Shown here one piece after another: positions 17,980 to 28,400 of a stretch of 64,000 nucleotides of DNA. The translations under genes were made by a program, and so were the position numbers. Origin of the DNA: Mesorhizobium sp. (GTDB taxonomy: Bacteria > Pseudomonadota > Alphaproteobacteria > Rhizobiales > Rhizobiaceae); contig SAPZ01000010.1 of the NCBI GenBank assembly GCA_004020875.1, positions 124,001-188,000 of the forward strand, read 5' to 3'. Under the pieces are notes generated by a model. That model was not told the origin of the DNA. It saw nothing but the letters and a program-made list of their open reading frames with translations, and made no database searches. Positions within the stretch are counted from its first letter, which is position 1. Each line of letters opens with the position of its first letter.

Positions 17980-19491
17980 TCACGCAGCACTATGCAGCGG
18001 TCCGCCGGCCACTTCCGCCAGCAGCCGGTCGAGGTCGACATCGGCATTGCGGTGCTCGCCGACGATCGTGTGTTCGGACATCACCAGGATACGGTCGGCA
18101 GTCTCCAGCGCCTCGTCGATCTCGGTGACGAAGATCAGCGTCGCGCGGCCGTCGGCGCTTGCCCTCAGCTTGGCCGCGATGTCGCGGCGCGCCGAAATGT
18201 CGACGCCCTGGAAAGGCTCGTCGAGGATGAAGAGGCGCGAAGCCTGAGACATCCAGCGCGCCACCATCACCTTCTGTTGGTTGCCGCCCGACAATGTCGA
18301 AAGCTCGTCCTTCTCCGAGCGGCAGACGATGCCGAGCTCGTCAATCTGGCGGCGGGCGGCGACGCGCTCGGCGCGCTTCTTCATGACGCCAAAGCCCGAC
18401 ATGCGCCTGAGGAATGGCAGGCTGATGTTGCGCTCGATGTTGAAGCCGCCGACGATGCCGCTCGCTGCGCGGTCCTTGGCCACCAGGAAGGCGCCGGCAG
18501 CGATCGCCTCGCGCGCCGAGCCCGGCCCATAGGGCTTGCCATCGATATGCATGGTGCCGGCAAGCGGCCTTCGCACGCCGAACAGGGTCTCGGCCAAGGC
18601 CGTCTTGCCGACGCCAACGAGCCCGGTGATCGCCACCACCTCGCCGGCGCCCAGCGTCATCGAGATCGGCTTCGACCCTTGCGCCAGCTGCAAGCCCTCA
18701 GCGGTGAAGACCGCTCGGGCCGAGCTTCTCGCCACCACCCTGTCGAGATGGATCTTACGGCCGAGCATGGCGTTGACGGCGCCCTCATAGTCGAGAGGTT
18801 TCTTGTCGAAGGTGCCGGAGACGAGGCCGTCGCGCATCGACACGATGCGATCGGCGAGCCGCCTGATGTCGGACATGCGATGCGAAATATAAAGGATGGC
18901 GACGCCCTGCCCGCGCAACCGGTCGATCAGCGAAAACAGCCGGTCGGCCTCGGCGCTGGACAGCGACGAGGTCGGCTCGTCGAGGATCAGGACCTTGGGC
19001 TGATGTGCCATGGCGCGGGCGATGGCCACCATCTGCCGGTCGGCCAGCGACAGATCGCTGACGCGCGCCTTGAGGTCGATTGTGAGCCCCATGCGGTCGG
19101 CGACAGCCCTGGCCTCGGCCCGGACATTGGCGGGCTTGAACAGCATCGACGCGCCTTTGCCGCTCAGCCGATCGAGCGTCAGATTGGTGGCAACATCAAG
19201 GTCGGCGACCACGCCGTCATTGATGTTCTGGTGCACGGTAACGACGCCGGCGCGAATGGCTTCGGCGGGGGTCTGCGGATCGAATGCCTTGCCGGCGAGC
19301 CGCATCGTGCCGGCACCGCGCTCGTAGACGCCGCTGACGATCTTGACCAGGGTGGATTTGCCGGCGCCGTTGGCGCCCATCAGCACCGTCACCTCGCCAG
19401 AATGCAGTTCGAGCGAGATGCCGCCAAGCACCTCGTTCTGACCGAAGGATTTCCTCAGGCCCTCCACATGGAACACGGCATCTGCGCCCAT
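17980..19491 (-). CDS. Sugar-type ABC transporter ATP-binding protein, two NBDs
   Basis: A 503-residue fused ATPase of the RbsA/MglA class. The first domain has Walker A GANGAGKST near 38 and a Walker B in LILDEPTSSL. Its signature is shifted to LSLADRQ. The second domain has a degenerate Walker A (GLVGVGKTAL) and a canonical LSGGNQQKV, as usual for this class. The start is ATG 19491 with GAGGAAGGA before it; the frame remains open to a TTG at 19533 inside the promoter. It is the first gene of the leftward transporter operon and is divergent from mtnK. Confidence 0.9.
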   Translation of the reverse strand: MGADAVFHVEGLRKSFGQNEVLGGISLELHSGEVTVLMGANGAGKSTLVKIVSGVYERGAGTMRLAGKAFDPQTPAEAIRAGVVTVHQNINDGVVADLDVATNLTLDRLSGKGASMLFKPANVRAEARAVADRMGLTIDLKARVSDLSLADRQMVAIARAMAHQPKVLILDEPTSSLSSAEADRLFSLIDRLRGQGVAILYISHRMSDIRRLADRIVSMRDGLVSGTFDKKPLDYEGAVNAMLGRKIHLDRVVARSSARAVFTAEGLQLAQGSKPISMTLGAGEVVAITGLVGVGKTALAETLFGVRRPLAGTMHIDGKPYGPGSAREAIAAGAFLVAKDRAASGIVGGFNIERNISLPFLRRMSGFGVMKKRAERVAARRQIDELGIVCRSEKDELSTLSGGNQQKVMVARWMSQASRLFILDEPFQGVDISARRDIAAKLRASADGRATLIFVTEIDEALETADRILVMSEHTIVGEHRNADVDLDRLLAEVAGGPLHSAA

Positions 19492-19511
19492 TCCTTCCTC
19501 CCTGGTCCGTG

Positions 19512-19574
19512 ACGCTATGGGCTCATTCGTCAATTGTCAACACGATTGACATTTGCCAGAGCGCTTCCTAGCTT
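19512..19574. promoter_or_regulatory. Back-to-back promoters of the ABC operon and mtnKA sharing one dyad
   Basis: Rightward: TTGACA (19546-19551), 17 bases, TAGCTT (19569-19574). Leftward: TTGACA (complement of 19535-19540), 17 bases, TAGCGT (complement of 19512-19517). The two -35 hexamers together form the palindrome TGTCAA-N5-TTGACA, 19535-19551. A regulator bound there could shut both transcripts at once. No regulator gene is adjacent. Confidence 0.6.
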
Positions 19575-19629
19575 GGCCCCGCCGCCGTGGCTCCGCTATC
19601 GTCGGAGATCACGCGCAGGAGGGGAGAGC

Positions 19630-20898
19630 ATGACCGGGAAGTTCGAAGCATTGTCGGTGGAAACTCTGCCGAAGCGTCTTGGCGAGACCGCGGCGCTGAC
19701 CGATCGTATCGGCAAGGACGCCAGCCACTGGAAGGTGCGCGAGGTTGGCGACGGCAATCTGAACCTCGTCTTCATTGTCGAGGGCGATCAGGGCGCCGCG
19801 GTTGTAAAACAGGCGCTGCCCTATGTGCGGCTGGTCGGCGACAGCTGGCCGCTTCCCTTGAAGCGCTCCTTCTTCGAATATCATGCGCTGACCAGGCAGG
19901 AGCGCCGCGCGCCCGGCTCGGTACCGGCGATCTACCATTTCGACGAGACCCAGGCGCTGATCGTCATGGAATATCTGGCGCCGCCGCACATCATCCTGCG
20001 GCGCGCGCTGATCGACGGCCGTGAGCTGCCGAACATCGCGCGCGACATCGGCCTGTTCATGGCCCGCACACTGTTCCGCGGCTCGGATTTGTCAATGGTG
20101 ACGAAAGAGCGCAAGGCCGATCTGGCGCTGTTCGCCGACAATGTCGAGCTCTGCGACATCACCGAGAACCTCGTGTTCTCCGATCCCTATTTCGACGCCA
20201 AGATGAACCGGCACACCTCGCCGCAGCTCGACGGCCTGGTGGCGGAGCTGCGCGCCGACCGTGATCTCAAGGTCGAGGCGCAGCGGCTGAAGCATCTTTT
20301 TGCCGCCAATGCCGAGACTATGCTGCATGGCGACCTGCATTCCGGTTCGATCATGGTGACCGACAGCGAGACCCGGATGATCGATCCGGAGTTCGCCTTC
20401 TACGGCCCGATCGCCTTCGATGTCGGCATGCTGCTCGCCAATTTCTGGATGGCCTTCTTCTCGCAACGCGGCCATGAGGAGAAAGGCAGCAGGGATTCGA
20501 TGCGCGCCTATCTGCTCGGCGTAACCGCCGAGACCTGGGCGACCTTCCGCGCCGAATTCGCGCATCTGTGGCGCAGCGAGCGCACCGGCATGCTCTACCA
20601 GAAAAGCCTATTCGAGGATCAGGGCGACAGGCTGGGTTCCGAACAGGCGCTCGACCATATGCTGCAATCCATCTGGACCGACCTGCTCGGCTTTGCCGGC
20701 ATCGAGGTGCACCGGCGCATCCTTGGGCTGGCCCACAATGCCGATTTCGAGACCATTGCCGATCAAGACCTGCGCGCCAGATGTGAGGCCAAGGCTTTGC
20801 GCTTCGGCCGCCACATCGCCGTCAATCGGCGCCAGATCCACAGTATCGACGAGGTCAACAATCTGGCCGCGCTGATCGAACAGGAGAACAGGATTTGA
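19630..20898 (+). CDS. mtnK: S-methyl-5-thioribose kinase
   Basis: A 422-residue kinase that phosphorylates 5-methylthioribose to 5-methylthioribose-1-phosphate in salvage of methylthioadenosine. It has the family's opening ([11 protein letters not shown], the nucleotide loop near 45), [10 protein letters not shown] with the ATP lysine, and the catalytic loop [11 protein letters not shown] near 237. The magnesium motif is [20 protein letters not shown] 19630 follows AGGAGGGGAGA, deciding against an upstream in-frame start in the promoter. Its stop overlaps the TTG start of mtnA, so the two are translationally coupled. Confidence 0.93.
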   Translation: MTGKFEALSVETLPKRLGETAALTDRIGKDASHWKVREVGDGNLNLVFIVEGDQGAAVVKQALPYVRLVGDSWPLPLKRSFFEYHALTRQERRAPGSVPAIYHFDETQALIVMEYLAPPHIILRRALIDGRELPNIARDIGLFMARTLFRGSDLSMVTKERKADLALFADNVELCDITENLVFSDPYFDAKMNRHTSPQLDGLVAELRADRDLKVEAQRLKHLFAANAETMLHGDLHSGSIMVTDSETRMIDPEFAFYGPIAFDVGMLLANFWMAFFSQRGHEEKGSRDSMRAYLLGVTAETWATFRAEFAHLWRSERTGMLYQKSLFEDQGDRLGSEQALDHMLQSIWTDLLGFAGIEVHRRILGLAHNADFETIADQDLRARCEAKALRFGRHIAVNRRQIHSIDEVNNLAALIEQENRI

Positions 20899-21989
20899 AC
20901 GTCGGCGAACGCCATTACCGCACCATCTGGCTCAGCGACGACAAGCGATCGGTCGAGATCATCGACCAGCGCTGGCTGCCGCATGAGTTCCGCATCGAGA
21001 CGATCGGAACCGTCGCCGGCATCGCCACCGCCATCCGCGACATGTGGGTGCGCGGCGCGCCGCTGATCGGCGTCACCGCGGCCTATGGCGTCGCCATCCA
21101 GATGATGGACGACCCGTCGGACGAAGCGCTCGACGTGGTATGGGAGACGCTTCACAGGACCCGGCCGACGGCGATCAACCTGCGCTGGGCGCTGGACGAG
21201 ATGCGGCGCTCCCTCAAGCCGCTCGCGCCGGAACAGCGCGCTGAGGCCGCATACCGGCGCGCCGCCGAAATCGCCGATGAGGATGTCGGATTGAACCGCG
21301 CCATTGGCGAGAACGGGCTCGCCATCATCAAGGAGATCGCGGCGAAGAAGCAGCCGGGCGAAACGGTCAACATCCTGACCCATTGCAATGCCGGCTGGCT
21401 GGCCACGGTCGACTACGGCACCGCGACCGCACCGATCTATCTGGCGACCGAGGCCGGCATTCCGGTGCATGTCTATGTCGACGAGACCAGGCCGCGCAAC
21501 CAGGGCGCCCAGCTGACCGCCTGGGAGATGGCCGGGCACGGCGTGCCGCATACGCTGATCGTCGACAATGCCGGCGGTCATCTGATGCAGCATGGCGACA
21601 TCGACATGGTGATCGTCGGCACCGACCGCACCACCGCCAATGGTGATGTCTGCAACAAGATCGGCACCTATCTGAAGGCGCTGGCCGCGGCCGACAATGA
21701 CGTACCCTTCTATGTCGCGCTCCCCTCGCCTACCATCGACTGGACGGTCGCCGACGGGCTTGCGGAAATCCCGATCGAGGAGCGCTCCGGCGACGAGGTT
21801 TCGCTGGTCTGGGGCAAGACAGCCGACGGCAAGATCGCGCAGGTGCGTGTGTCGCCGGATGCGACGACAGCGGCCAACCCGGCCTTCGACGTGACGCCGG
21901 CGCGGCTGGTGACGGGGCTGATCACCGAGCGCGGCGTGGCGAAAGCCTCGCGCGAGGGGCTAAGGGCGATGTTTCCCGAGCGTGGGTAG
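20895..21989 (+). CDS. mtnA: S-methyl-5-thioribose-1-phosphate isomerase
   Basis: A 364-residue aldose-ketose isomerase of the eIF2B-like fold converting methylthioribose-1-phosphate to methylthioribulose-1-phosphate. It shows [13 protein letters not shown] near 53, the catalytic cysteine in LTHCNAG (Cys164) and the catalytic aspartate in [11 protein letters not shown] (Asp244 in TDR). It starts with TTG, overlapping the mtnK stop (TTGA), with CAGGAGAACAGG upstream. The next salvage genes (mtnB, mtnC, mtnD) do not follow, so the product must be processed elsewhere. Confidence 0.94.
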   Translation: MNVGERHYRTIWLSDDKRSVEIIDQRWLPHEFRIETIGTVAGIATAIRDMWVRGAPLIGVTAAYGVAIQMMDDPSDEALDVVWETLHRTRPTAINLRWALDEMRRSLKPLAPEQRAEAAYRRAAEIADEDVGLNRAIGENGLAIIKEIAAKKQPGETVNILTHCNAGWLATVDYGTATAPIYLATEAGIPVHVYVDETRPRNQGAQLTAWEMAGHGVPHTLIVDNAGGHLMQHGDIDMVIVGTDRTTANGDVCNKIGTYLKALAAADNDVPFYVALPSPTIDWTVADGLAEIPIEERSGDEVSLVWGKTADGKIAQVRVSPDATTAANPAFDVTPARLVTGLITERGVAKASREGLRAMFPERG

Positions 21990-22108
21990 TCTTCCCCGCC
22001 GAGAGACGTTTGGCAGGACACGAGATGCCCCGCCACGTCTCAAAGCTTGGGTTCCCCGCGCCCGCCAAAGGCGGGGCGAGGTGATCCTGGAGCGCGGCGG
22101 TCCGTCGC

Positions 22109-22161
22109 GCCCCCTCTGCCCCACCGGCCATGTCATCCTCTAGGGTCCTTCTAGGGGGAGT
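22109..22161 (-). repeat. Degenerate copy of repeat family C
   Basis: Read leftward, this stretch keeps the order of the element at 7371-7436: GGGGGAG-type start, a degenerate CCGG centre and an AGAGGGGGCGC end. Several positions differ. It sits in the 215-base spacer after mtnA, which also holds a GC hairpin near 22050-22080 (GCCCGCC-AAA-GGCGGGGC). TTGACA at 22176-22181 is a possible -35 of the riboflavin transcript. Confidence 0.4.
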
Positions 22162-22216
22162 CAGGTAGTCGCTAGTTGACAGCACCTTCCTGCCCCTTCA
22201 CACTTCCGCCGTCAAT

Positions 22217-22903
<687 letters not shown>

Positions 22904-22999
22904 ACCGCTTCGCAAGCGGCGCATCGGAACTAAACCGATTTGGATTTCAGGACCGCGACTTGAGTGGGTTGCGGTCCGTCGGAAATCCGGCCAGAAGCA

Positions 23000-23022
23000 G
23001 TTGGGCCGGGCTTCGGCCCAAC
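23000..23022 (+). terminator. Hairpin after ribH2
   Basis: GTTGGGCC (23000-23007) pairs with GGCCCAAC (23015-23022) around a GGGCTTC loop. No T run follows. It may end ribH2 transcripts or stabilise them before the aldolase gene. Confidence 0.45.
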
Positions 23023-23063
23023 CTGCTAAATCGCGCCTGCAACCAGATACGGGAGACTATTCG

Positions 23064-24128
23064 TTGGCTCGCATCACACTGAGACAATTGCTCGACCATG
23101 CCGCCGAACATGGCTATGGCGTGCCTGCCTTCAACATGAACAATATGGAACAGGGCCTCGCCATCATGGAGGCGGCCGAGGAGACCAAGTCGCCGGTCAT
23201 CCTGCAGGCCAGCCGCGGCGCGCGCGCCTACGCCAATGACGTGGTGCTGGCCAAGCTGATCGACGCGCTGGTCGAGATTCACCCCGACATCCCGGTCTGC
23301 ATGCATCTCGACCATGGCAATAACGAAGCCACCTGCGTCACCGCGATCCAGTACGGCTTCACCTCGGTGATGATGGACGGCTCGCTGAAGGAGGACGGCA
23401 AGTCGCCGGCCGACTATGCCTATAATTCCGGGATCACGCGCCGCGTCGTGGACATGGCGCATTGGGGCGGCGTGTCGGTGGAAGGCGAGATTGGCGTGCT
23501 GGGCTCGCTCGAGAGCGGTGGCGGAGAGCAGGAGGACGGCCATGGGCTCGAGGGCGCGATTAGCCACGACCAGCTTTTGACCGACCCGGTGCAGGCCGAG
23601 CAGTTCGTGCGCGACACCCATGTCGACGCGCTGGCGGTGGCCATGGGCACCAGCCACGGCGCCTATAAGTTCTCGCGCAAGCCGGACGGCGCGGTGCTCG
23701 CGATGAACGTGATCGAGGAGATCCACCGCCGCCTGCCCAACATGCACCTGGTCATGCATGGCTCTTCCTCCGTGCCGGAGGAATTGCAGGAGATCATCAA
23801 CAAATATGGCGGCCAGATGAAGCCGACCTGGGGCGTGCCGGTGGAAGAAATCCAGCGCGGCATCAAGCATGGCGTGCGCAAGATCAACATCGACACCGAC
23901 AACCGCATGGCGCTGACCGGCGCGATCCGCAAGGTTCTGACCGAGAACCCGTCGGAATTCGATCCGCGCAAATATCTGACGCCGGCGATGGCTGCGATGA
24001 AAAAGCTCTGCAAGGAGCGCTTCGAGCAGTTCGGCACCGCCGGCAACGCCCCGAAGATCAAGCCGATCCCGCTGGCGGAGATGGCCAAGCGCTACAAGTC
24101 GGGCAGCCTCGACCCGAAATTCGGCTAA
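23064..24128 (+). CDS. fba: Class II fructose-1,6-bisphosphate aldolase
   Basis: A 354-residue zinc-dependent aldolase that interconverts fructose-1,6-bisphosphate with DHAP and glyceraldehyde-3-phosphate. The zinc motif CMHLDHGNN is near 84. [13 protein letters not shown] near 143 and [11 protein letters not shown] near 231 are family hallmarks of the longer CbbA/Fba type. The start is TTG 23064 ([10 protein letters not shown]), preceded by CGGGAGA; the frame stays open further upstream into ribH2, but family length supports the TTG. It is probably the housekeeping glycolytic/gluconeogenic enzyme of the organism. Confidence 0.92.
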   Translation: MARITLRQLLDHAAEHGYGVPAFNMNNMEQGLAIMEAAEETKSPVILQASRGARAYANDVVLAKLIDALVEIHPDIPVCMHLDHGNNEATCVTAIQYGFTSVMMDGSLKEDGKSPADYAYNSGITRRVVDMAHWGGVSVEGEIGVLGSLESGGGEQEDGHGLEGAISHDQLLTDPVQAEQFVRDTHVDALAVAMGTSHGAYKFSRKPDGAVLAMNVIEEIHRRLPNMHLVMHGSSSVPEELQEIINKYGGQMKPTWGVPVEEIQRGIKHGVRKINIDTDNRMALTGAIRKVLTENPSEFDPRKYLTPAMAAMKKLCKERFEQFGTAGNAPKIKPIPLAEMAKRYKSGSLDPKFG

Positions 24129-24140
24129 AGCGACATCTTC

Positions 24141-24167
24141 CGCGACCGGTTTAATCCCGGTCGCGGG
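24141..24167 (+). terminator. Hairpin after fba
   Basis: A perfect 10-bp stem, CCGCGACCGG with CCGGTCGCGG, encloses TTTAATC, 12 bases after the stop codon. There is no T run, so termination efficiency is uncertain. The remaining spacer to 24282 shows nothing definite. Confidence 0.55.
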
Positions 24168-24282
24168 CATTGCTCCTGCCGAAACACGGCGGAACTTCTT
24201 CTTGCGAATGCCTCAGACGCGCCGACGAGGGAACCATTCCCAGCTCTGCCCGGTTGAAAGTCGCGGACGAAATTGAGGCGCG

Positions 24283-25035
24283 GTGAATTTACACCCCCTT
24301 GTCGAGACGATGTTCGAGACACTTTGCTGCGACATGCCGCTTCATCCGACCTGGCCGGATCTTGTCGGGCGTCTCGTGCTGACCCTGCTGGCCGGCTTCC
24401 TCATCGGGCTCAACCGCGAGGCGCGCGGCCATTCCGCCGGGCTGCGCACGACAATCCTGGTCGGTCTGGCGGCCTGCGTGGCGATGGTCCAGGCCAACAT
24501 GCTGCTCGATGTCTCCGGCAAAGGGCCGGACTCTTTCGCGCGCATGGATGTGATGCGCTTGGCGCTCGGCGTGCTCACCGGGGTCGGCTTCATCGGCGGC
24601 GGCGCCATTCTGCGGCGGGGCGATCTCGTCACCGGCGTCACCACCGCCGCCACGATGTGGATCATGACCATGATCGGCCTCGCCTTCGGTGGAGGCCAGT
24701 ACGGTCTCGGCATGATCGCGACGATGCTGACCCTGGTGACCCTGCAGGGGCTGAAATGGGTCGACCTCAAGATTTCGCGCGACCACAAGGCGATGCTTTC
24801 GGTCTCATGGCCGAACAGCTCGCCGCCCGACCTCCATGGCATGATACGGACACTCGGTTACGATGCCCGCCTCGTCGGCATGGAGCATGACGCCAACGGC
24901 AACCGTTTCGTGTTTTCCTTCCAAGTCCGATGGAAGCAGCCGGATGCGGACCAGCCTTCGACCGACGTGCTGGGCGTGGTCGCCGAGCATTGCACGGTTG
25001 AGCGGTTCGAGGTGATCGGCGAAAAGCCCAGCTGA
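24283..25035 (+). CDS. MgtC/SapB family membrane protein
   Basis: A 250-residue protein. Residues about 25-160 form the MgtC membrane domain with GFLIGLNREARGHSAGLRT and GVGFIGGGAILRRGD, both family signatures. A soluble C-terminal domain of about 80 residues (ACT-like in known MgtC proteins) follows. MgtC proteins support growth at low magnesium and, in pathogens such as Brucella and Salmonella, survival in host cells by acting on F-type ATPase; the role here is not known. The start is GTG 24283 with GAGG upstream; ATG 24310 is an alternative. No neighbouring partner. Confidence 0.88.
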   Translation: MNLHPLVETMFETLCCDMPLHPTWPDLVGRLVLTLLAGFLIGLNREARGHSAGLRTTILVGLAACVAMVQANMLLDVSGKGPDSFARMDVMRLALGVLTGVGFIGGGAILRRGDLVTGVTTAATMWIMTMIGLAFGGGQYGLGMIATMLTLVTLQGLKWVDLKISRDHKAMLSVSWPNSSPPDLHGMIRTLGYDARLVGMEHDANGNRFVFSFQVRWKQPDADQPSTDVLGVVAEHCTVERFEVIGEKPS

Positions 25036-25131
25036 GCAGGGTTCACACTGCCCTGTTTGCGCGCCGGCGCGGGCCGCCGGAGGACAGCCAGCACTTCCAT
25101 ACCAGCCTGCTCGCTTTGCCTTCGAGTGGCG

Positions 25132-25201
25132 TGAACGTCGTTCATTTTCTTTATTGAACGCCGTTCACGATGTGCTATAGTGCGATCGTGAACAACGTTC
25201 A
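25132..25201 (+). promoter_or_regulatory. Promoter with three copies of a 13-bp operator palindrome
   Basis: TGAAC-N3-GTTCA occurs at 25132-25144 (N3 GTC, with outer match), 25155-25167 (GCC) and 25189-25201 (AAC). TTGAAC (25154-25159), 16 bases and TATAGT (25176-25181) form a strong sigma-70 promoter. The middle copy covers the -35, the third covers the start point, and the first is upstream. This layout predicts tight repression, probably by a TetR-type protein encoded elsewhere. Confidence 0.75.
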
Positions 25202-25271
25202 AATTAGTGTATCTGACCTGAAACAGACCGGCGCCGATCCGGCTTAACGCTGAAACGAAAGGATCCTATCG

Positions 25272-25403
25272 ATGCTCGCCGACAGCCAAGCCCGCAAACA
25301 GTCTAGTGCCTGGAAGGCCTGGAGACCGATCATGGACGACCGATTCCAGGCGCCGAGAACAAGAAACAAATGGACTGGGTTGAATCGCAGTAACGAAGCT
25401 TAA
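25272..25403 (+). CDS. Possible 43-residue leader peptide
   Basis: A short open frame in the 290-base leader between the operator-rich promoter and the acyltransferase gene. AAAGGA lies nine bases before the ATG. The product (start MLADSQARKQ, end LNRSNEA) is hydrophilic, with four Trp and many Arg; no domain is recognised. The frame could be a real small protein, a regulatory uORF or chance. Confidence 0.3.
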   Translation: MLADSQARKQSSAWKAWRPIMDDRFQAPRTRNKWTGLNRSNEA

Positions 25404-25491
25404 CCGCTTCCCGATAAACAAGGCTCAAACCGCGCAAGTGTCCGCTCAGTCCAATCGGATTGCCGGCCGGACTTGCCCAATGGAAATTGCC

Positions 25492-28400
25492 ATGAACACC
25501 CATCTGATGATGTCGCGGCGCTTCGCGCCTCTCTTCTGGACGCAATTCCTCTCGGCCTTCAACGACAACTTCCTGAAGAACACGCTGGTGTTCCTCATTC
25601 TCTTCACCCTGGCGAAGGATCAGGCCGCGTCGCTTGTGACGCTGGCCGGCGCCATTTTCATGGCCCCCTTCCTGCTGCTTTCGGCGCTTGGCGGCGAGAT
25701 CGCCGACCGCTTCGACAAGGCGCTGATCGCGCGGCGCCTGAAATTCACCGAGATCGCTGCGGCCGCCGTCGCGGTCGTCGGCATCGCGCTGTCCTCGATC
25801 CCGGTGCTGATGACGGCGCTCTTGATGTTCGGCATCGTCTCGGCGCTGTTCGGGCCGATCAAATACGGCATCCTGCCGGATCATCTCGAGCGCAAGGAAC
25901 TGCCCAAGGCCAATGCCTGGATCGAGTCGGCCACCTTCGCCGCGATCCTGGGCGGCACGATTGCTGGCGGCGTCGTCTCCGCCGACGGCATCGGTGTCAC
26001 TGTGTTCGGACCGATCATGATGGCGCTGGCCGTCGGTTGCTGGTTCGTCAGCCGCTACATCCCCTCCACCGGTTCGGCTGCTCCCAACCTCACCATCGAC
26101 TGGAACATCTTACGCTCGACCTGGCGGCAGGTCGCCGACCTGCGCACCGATACGCGCATCTGGCGCGCCGGCCTGATGACCTCGTGGTTCTGGCTGGTCG
26201 GCGCCATCGTGCTTTCGATCCTGCCGGCGATGATCAAGGATTCGCTCGGCGGCAATGAGATCGCCGTCACCGCCTATCTCGCGGTGTTCGCCGTCTCGAT
26301 CGCCATCGGCTCGGCCGTCGCCGCCTGGATGTCGCAAGGCCGCATGGTGCTTTTGCCCGCGCCGGTCGGCACCGCGCTGATGGCGCTGTTCGGCCTGCAT
26401 CTCGCATGGACCATCGGCAGCATGCAGCCTTCGCCGACAGCCGCCAGCCTGTCGACCTTCTTCGCCGGCTCCAACACCATCCGTGTCGCCATCGACCTCG
26501 CCGGCATGGCCATTGCCGCCGCCTTCCTGGTGGTGCCGACCTTCGCCGCCGTGCAGGCCTGGTCGCCGGAAGCGCGCCGCGCCCGCGTCGTCGCGGCGGT
26601 CAGCATCGTCAATGCCGGCTTCATGACGGTCGGCGGCATCCTTGTCGCCGCCATCCAGGCAGCAGGCGTCTCCATCGCGGGCATCCTGTACGGCCTCGTC
26701 GTCGCCAACGCGATTGCCGCCTGGCTGATGCTGAAATTCTTGCCGACCAACCCGTTCCGCGATTTCGTCTCGATCCTGTTCCGCGCCTTCCTGCGGCTGG
26801 AGGTCGAGGGGCTGGACAATCTCAAGGCGGCCGGCAAGGCGCCGATCCTGGCGCTCAACCATGTCAGCTTCCTCGACGGTCCGCTGGCGCTGACGCTGAC
26901 CGACGAGGAGCCGGTCTTCGCCATCGACTACACGATCGCCCAGGCCTGGTGGATGAAGCCCTTCATGAAGCTCGCGCGCGCGCTGCCGCTCAATCCGGCA
27001 AAGCCGATGTCGACCCGCACGCTGATCAAGATCGTGCAGGGCGGCGATCCGCTGGTCATCTTCCCGGAGGGCCGCATCACCGTCACCGGCGGCCTGATGA
27101 AGGTCTATGACGGCGCCGCCATGGTCGCCGACAAGACCGGCTCGATGGTAGTGCCGGTGCGCATCGAGGGGCTGGAGAAGAGCTACTTCTCGCGGCTCTC
27201 CTCGCAGCATGTGCGCCATCGCCTGTTCCCGAAGGTCAAGGTGACCATCCTGGAGCCGGTAAAGCTCGAAGTGCCCCCGGAGCTGAAGGGGCGCCAGCGC
27301 CGCGCCGCGGCGGGCTCCGCGCTCTATCAGGTGATGTCGGACCTCGTCTTCCGCACCCAGGACATCAACAAGACGGTGCTTCAGAAGATCATCGCGACGG
27401 CCCAGGAGCGCGGCATGAAAGAACTCGCCGTGCAGGATCCGGTCACCGGTTCGCTGAGCTACGGCAAGCTGCTCACCGCCGCCGCGGTGCTTGGCGAGAA
27501 GTTCGAGCATCTCTACGCGGGACAAGAGACGCTGGGCATCATGCTGCCCAACGCCAACGGCTCATGCGCCACGCTGCTCGGCGTCATGTCGGCCGGCAAG
27601 GTGCCGGCGATGATCAACTTCACCGCGGGCGCGGCGAACATCCTGTCAGCCTGCCAGGCGGCCGGGGTGAAGACCGTGCTCACCTCCCGCGCCTTCGTCG
27701 AGCAGGCAAAGCTCGGGCCGGTGGTCGAGGAGATCGGCCGTTCGGTCGACATCGTCTGGCTCGACGACCTGCGCGGCACGATCAGCCTCAAGGACAAGCT
27801 GCTCGGCCTGTTGCGCAAGACGGCGCCTCGGGTGCCGCGCAAGGCCGACGACTCGGCGGCGATCCTGTTCACCTCGGGCTCGGAGGGCACGCCCAAAGGC
27901 GTGGTGCTGACCCACCGCAATATCCTCGCCAACGCCGCCCAGGCGGCCTCGCGCATCGACTTCCACTCGGGCGACAAGGTGTTCAACGTGCTGCCGATCT
28001 TCCACTCCTTCGGCATGACGGCGGGAACGGTGCTGCCGCTGATTTCGGGCGTGCCGGTCTATTTCTACCCCTCCCCGCTGCACTACCGCATCGTGCCGGA
28101 ACTGATCTACGGATCGAACGCGACGATCATCTTCGGCACCGATACCTTCCTCGCCGGCTACGCCCGCACGGCGCATCCTTACGACTTCCGCTCGGTGCGC
28201 TACTGCTTCGCCGGCGCCGAGCCGGTCAAGGCGGCGACGCGCACGATCTACATGGAGAAGTTCGGCCTGCGCATCCTCGAGGGCTACGGCGTGACGGAAG
28301 CAGCCCCGGTGATCGCCATCAACACGCCGATGTACAACAAGTCGGGCAGCGTCGGAAAAATCATGCCGGGCATGGAGTATCGCCTGGATCCGGTGCCCGG

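Noticed and set aside
26110..27525. 471-codon open frame opposite the LplT-Aas gene
   Set aside because: Antisense shadow, Asp/Gly/Arg-rich, no start signal.
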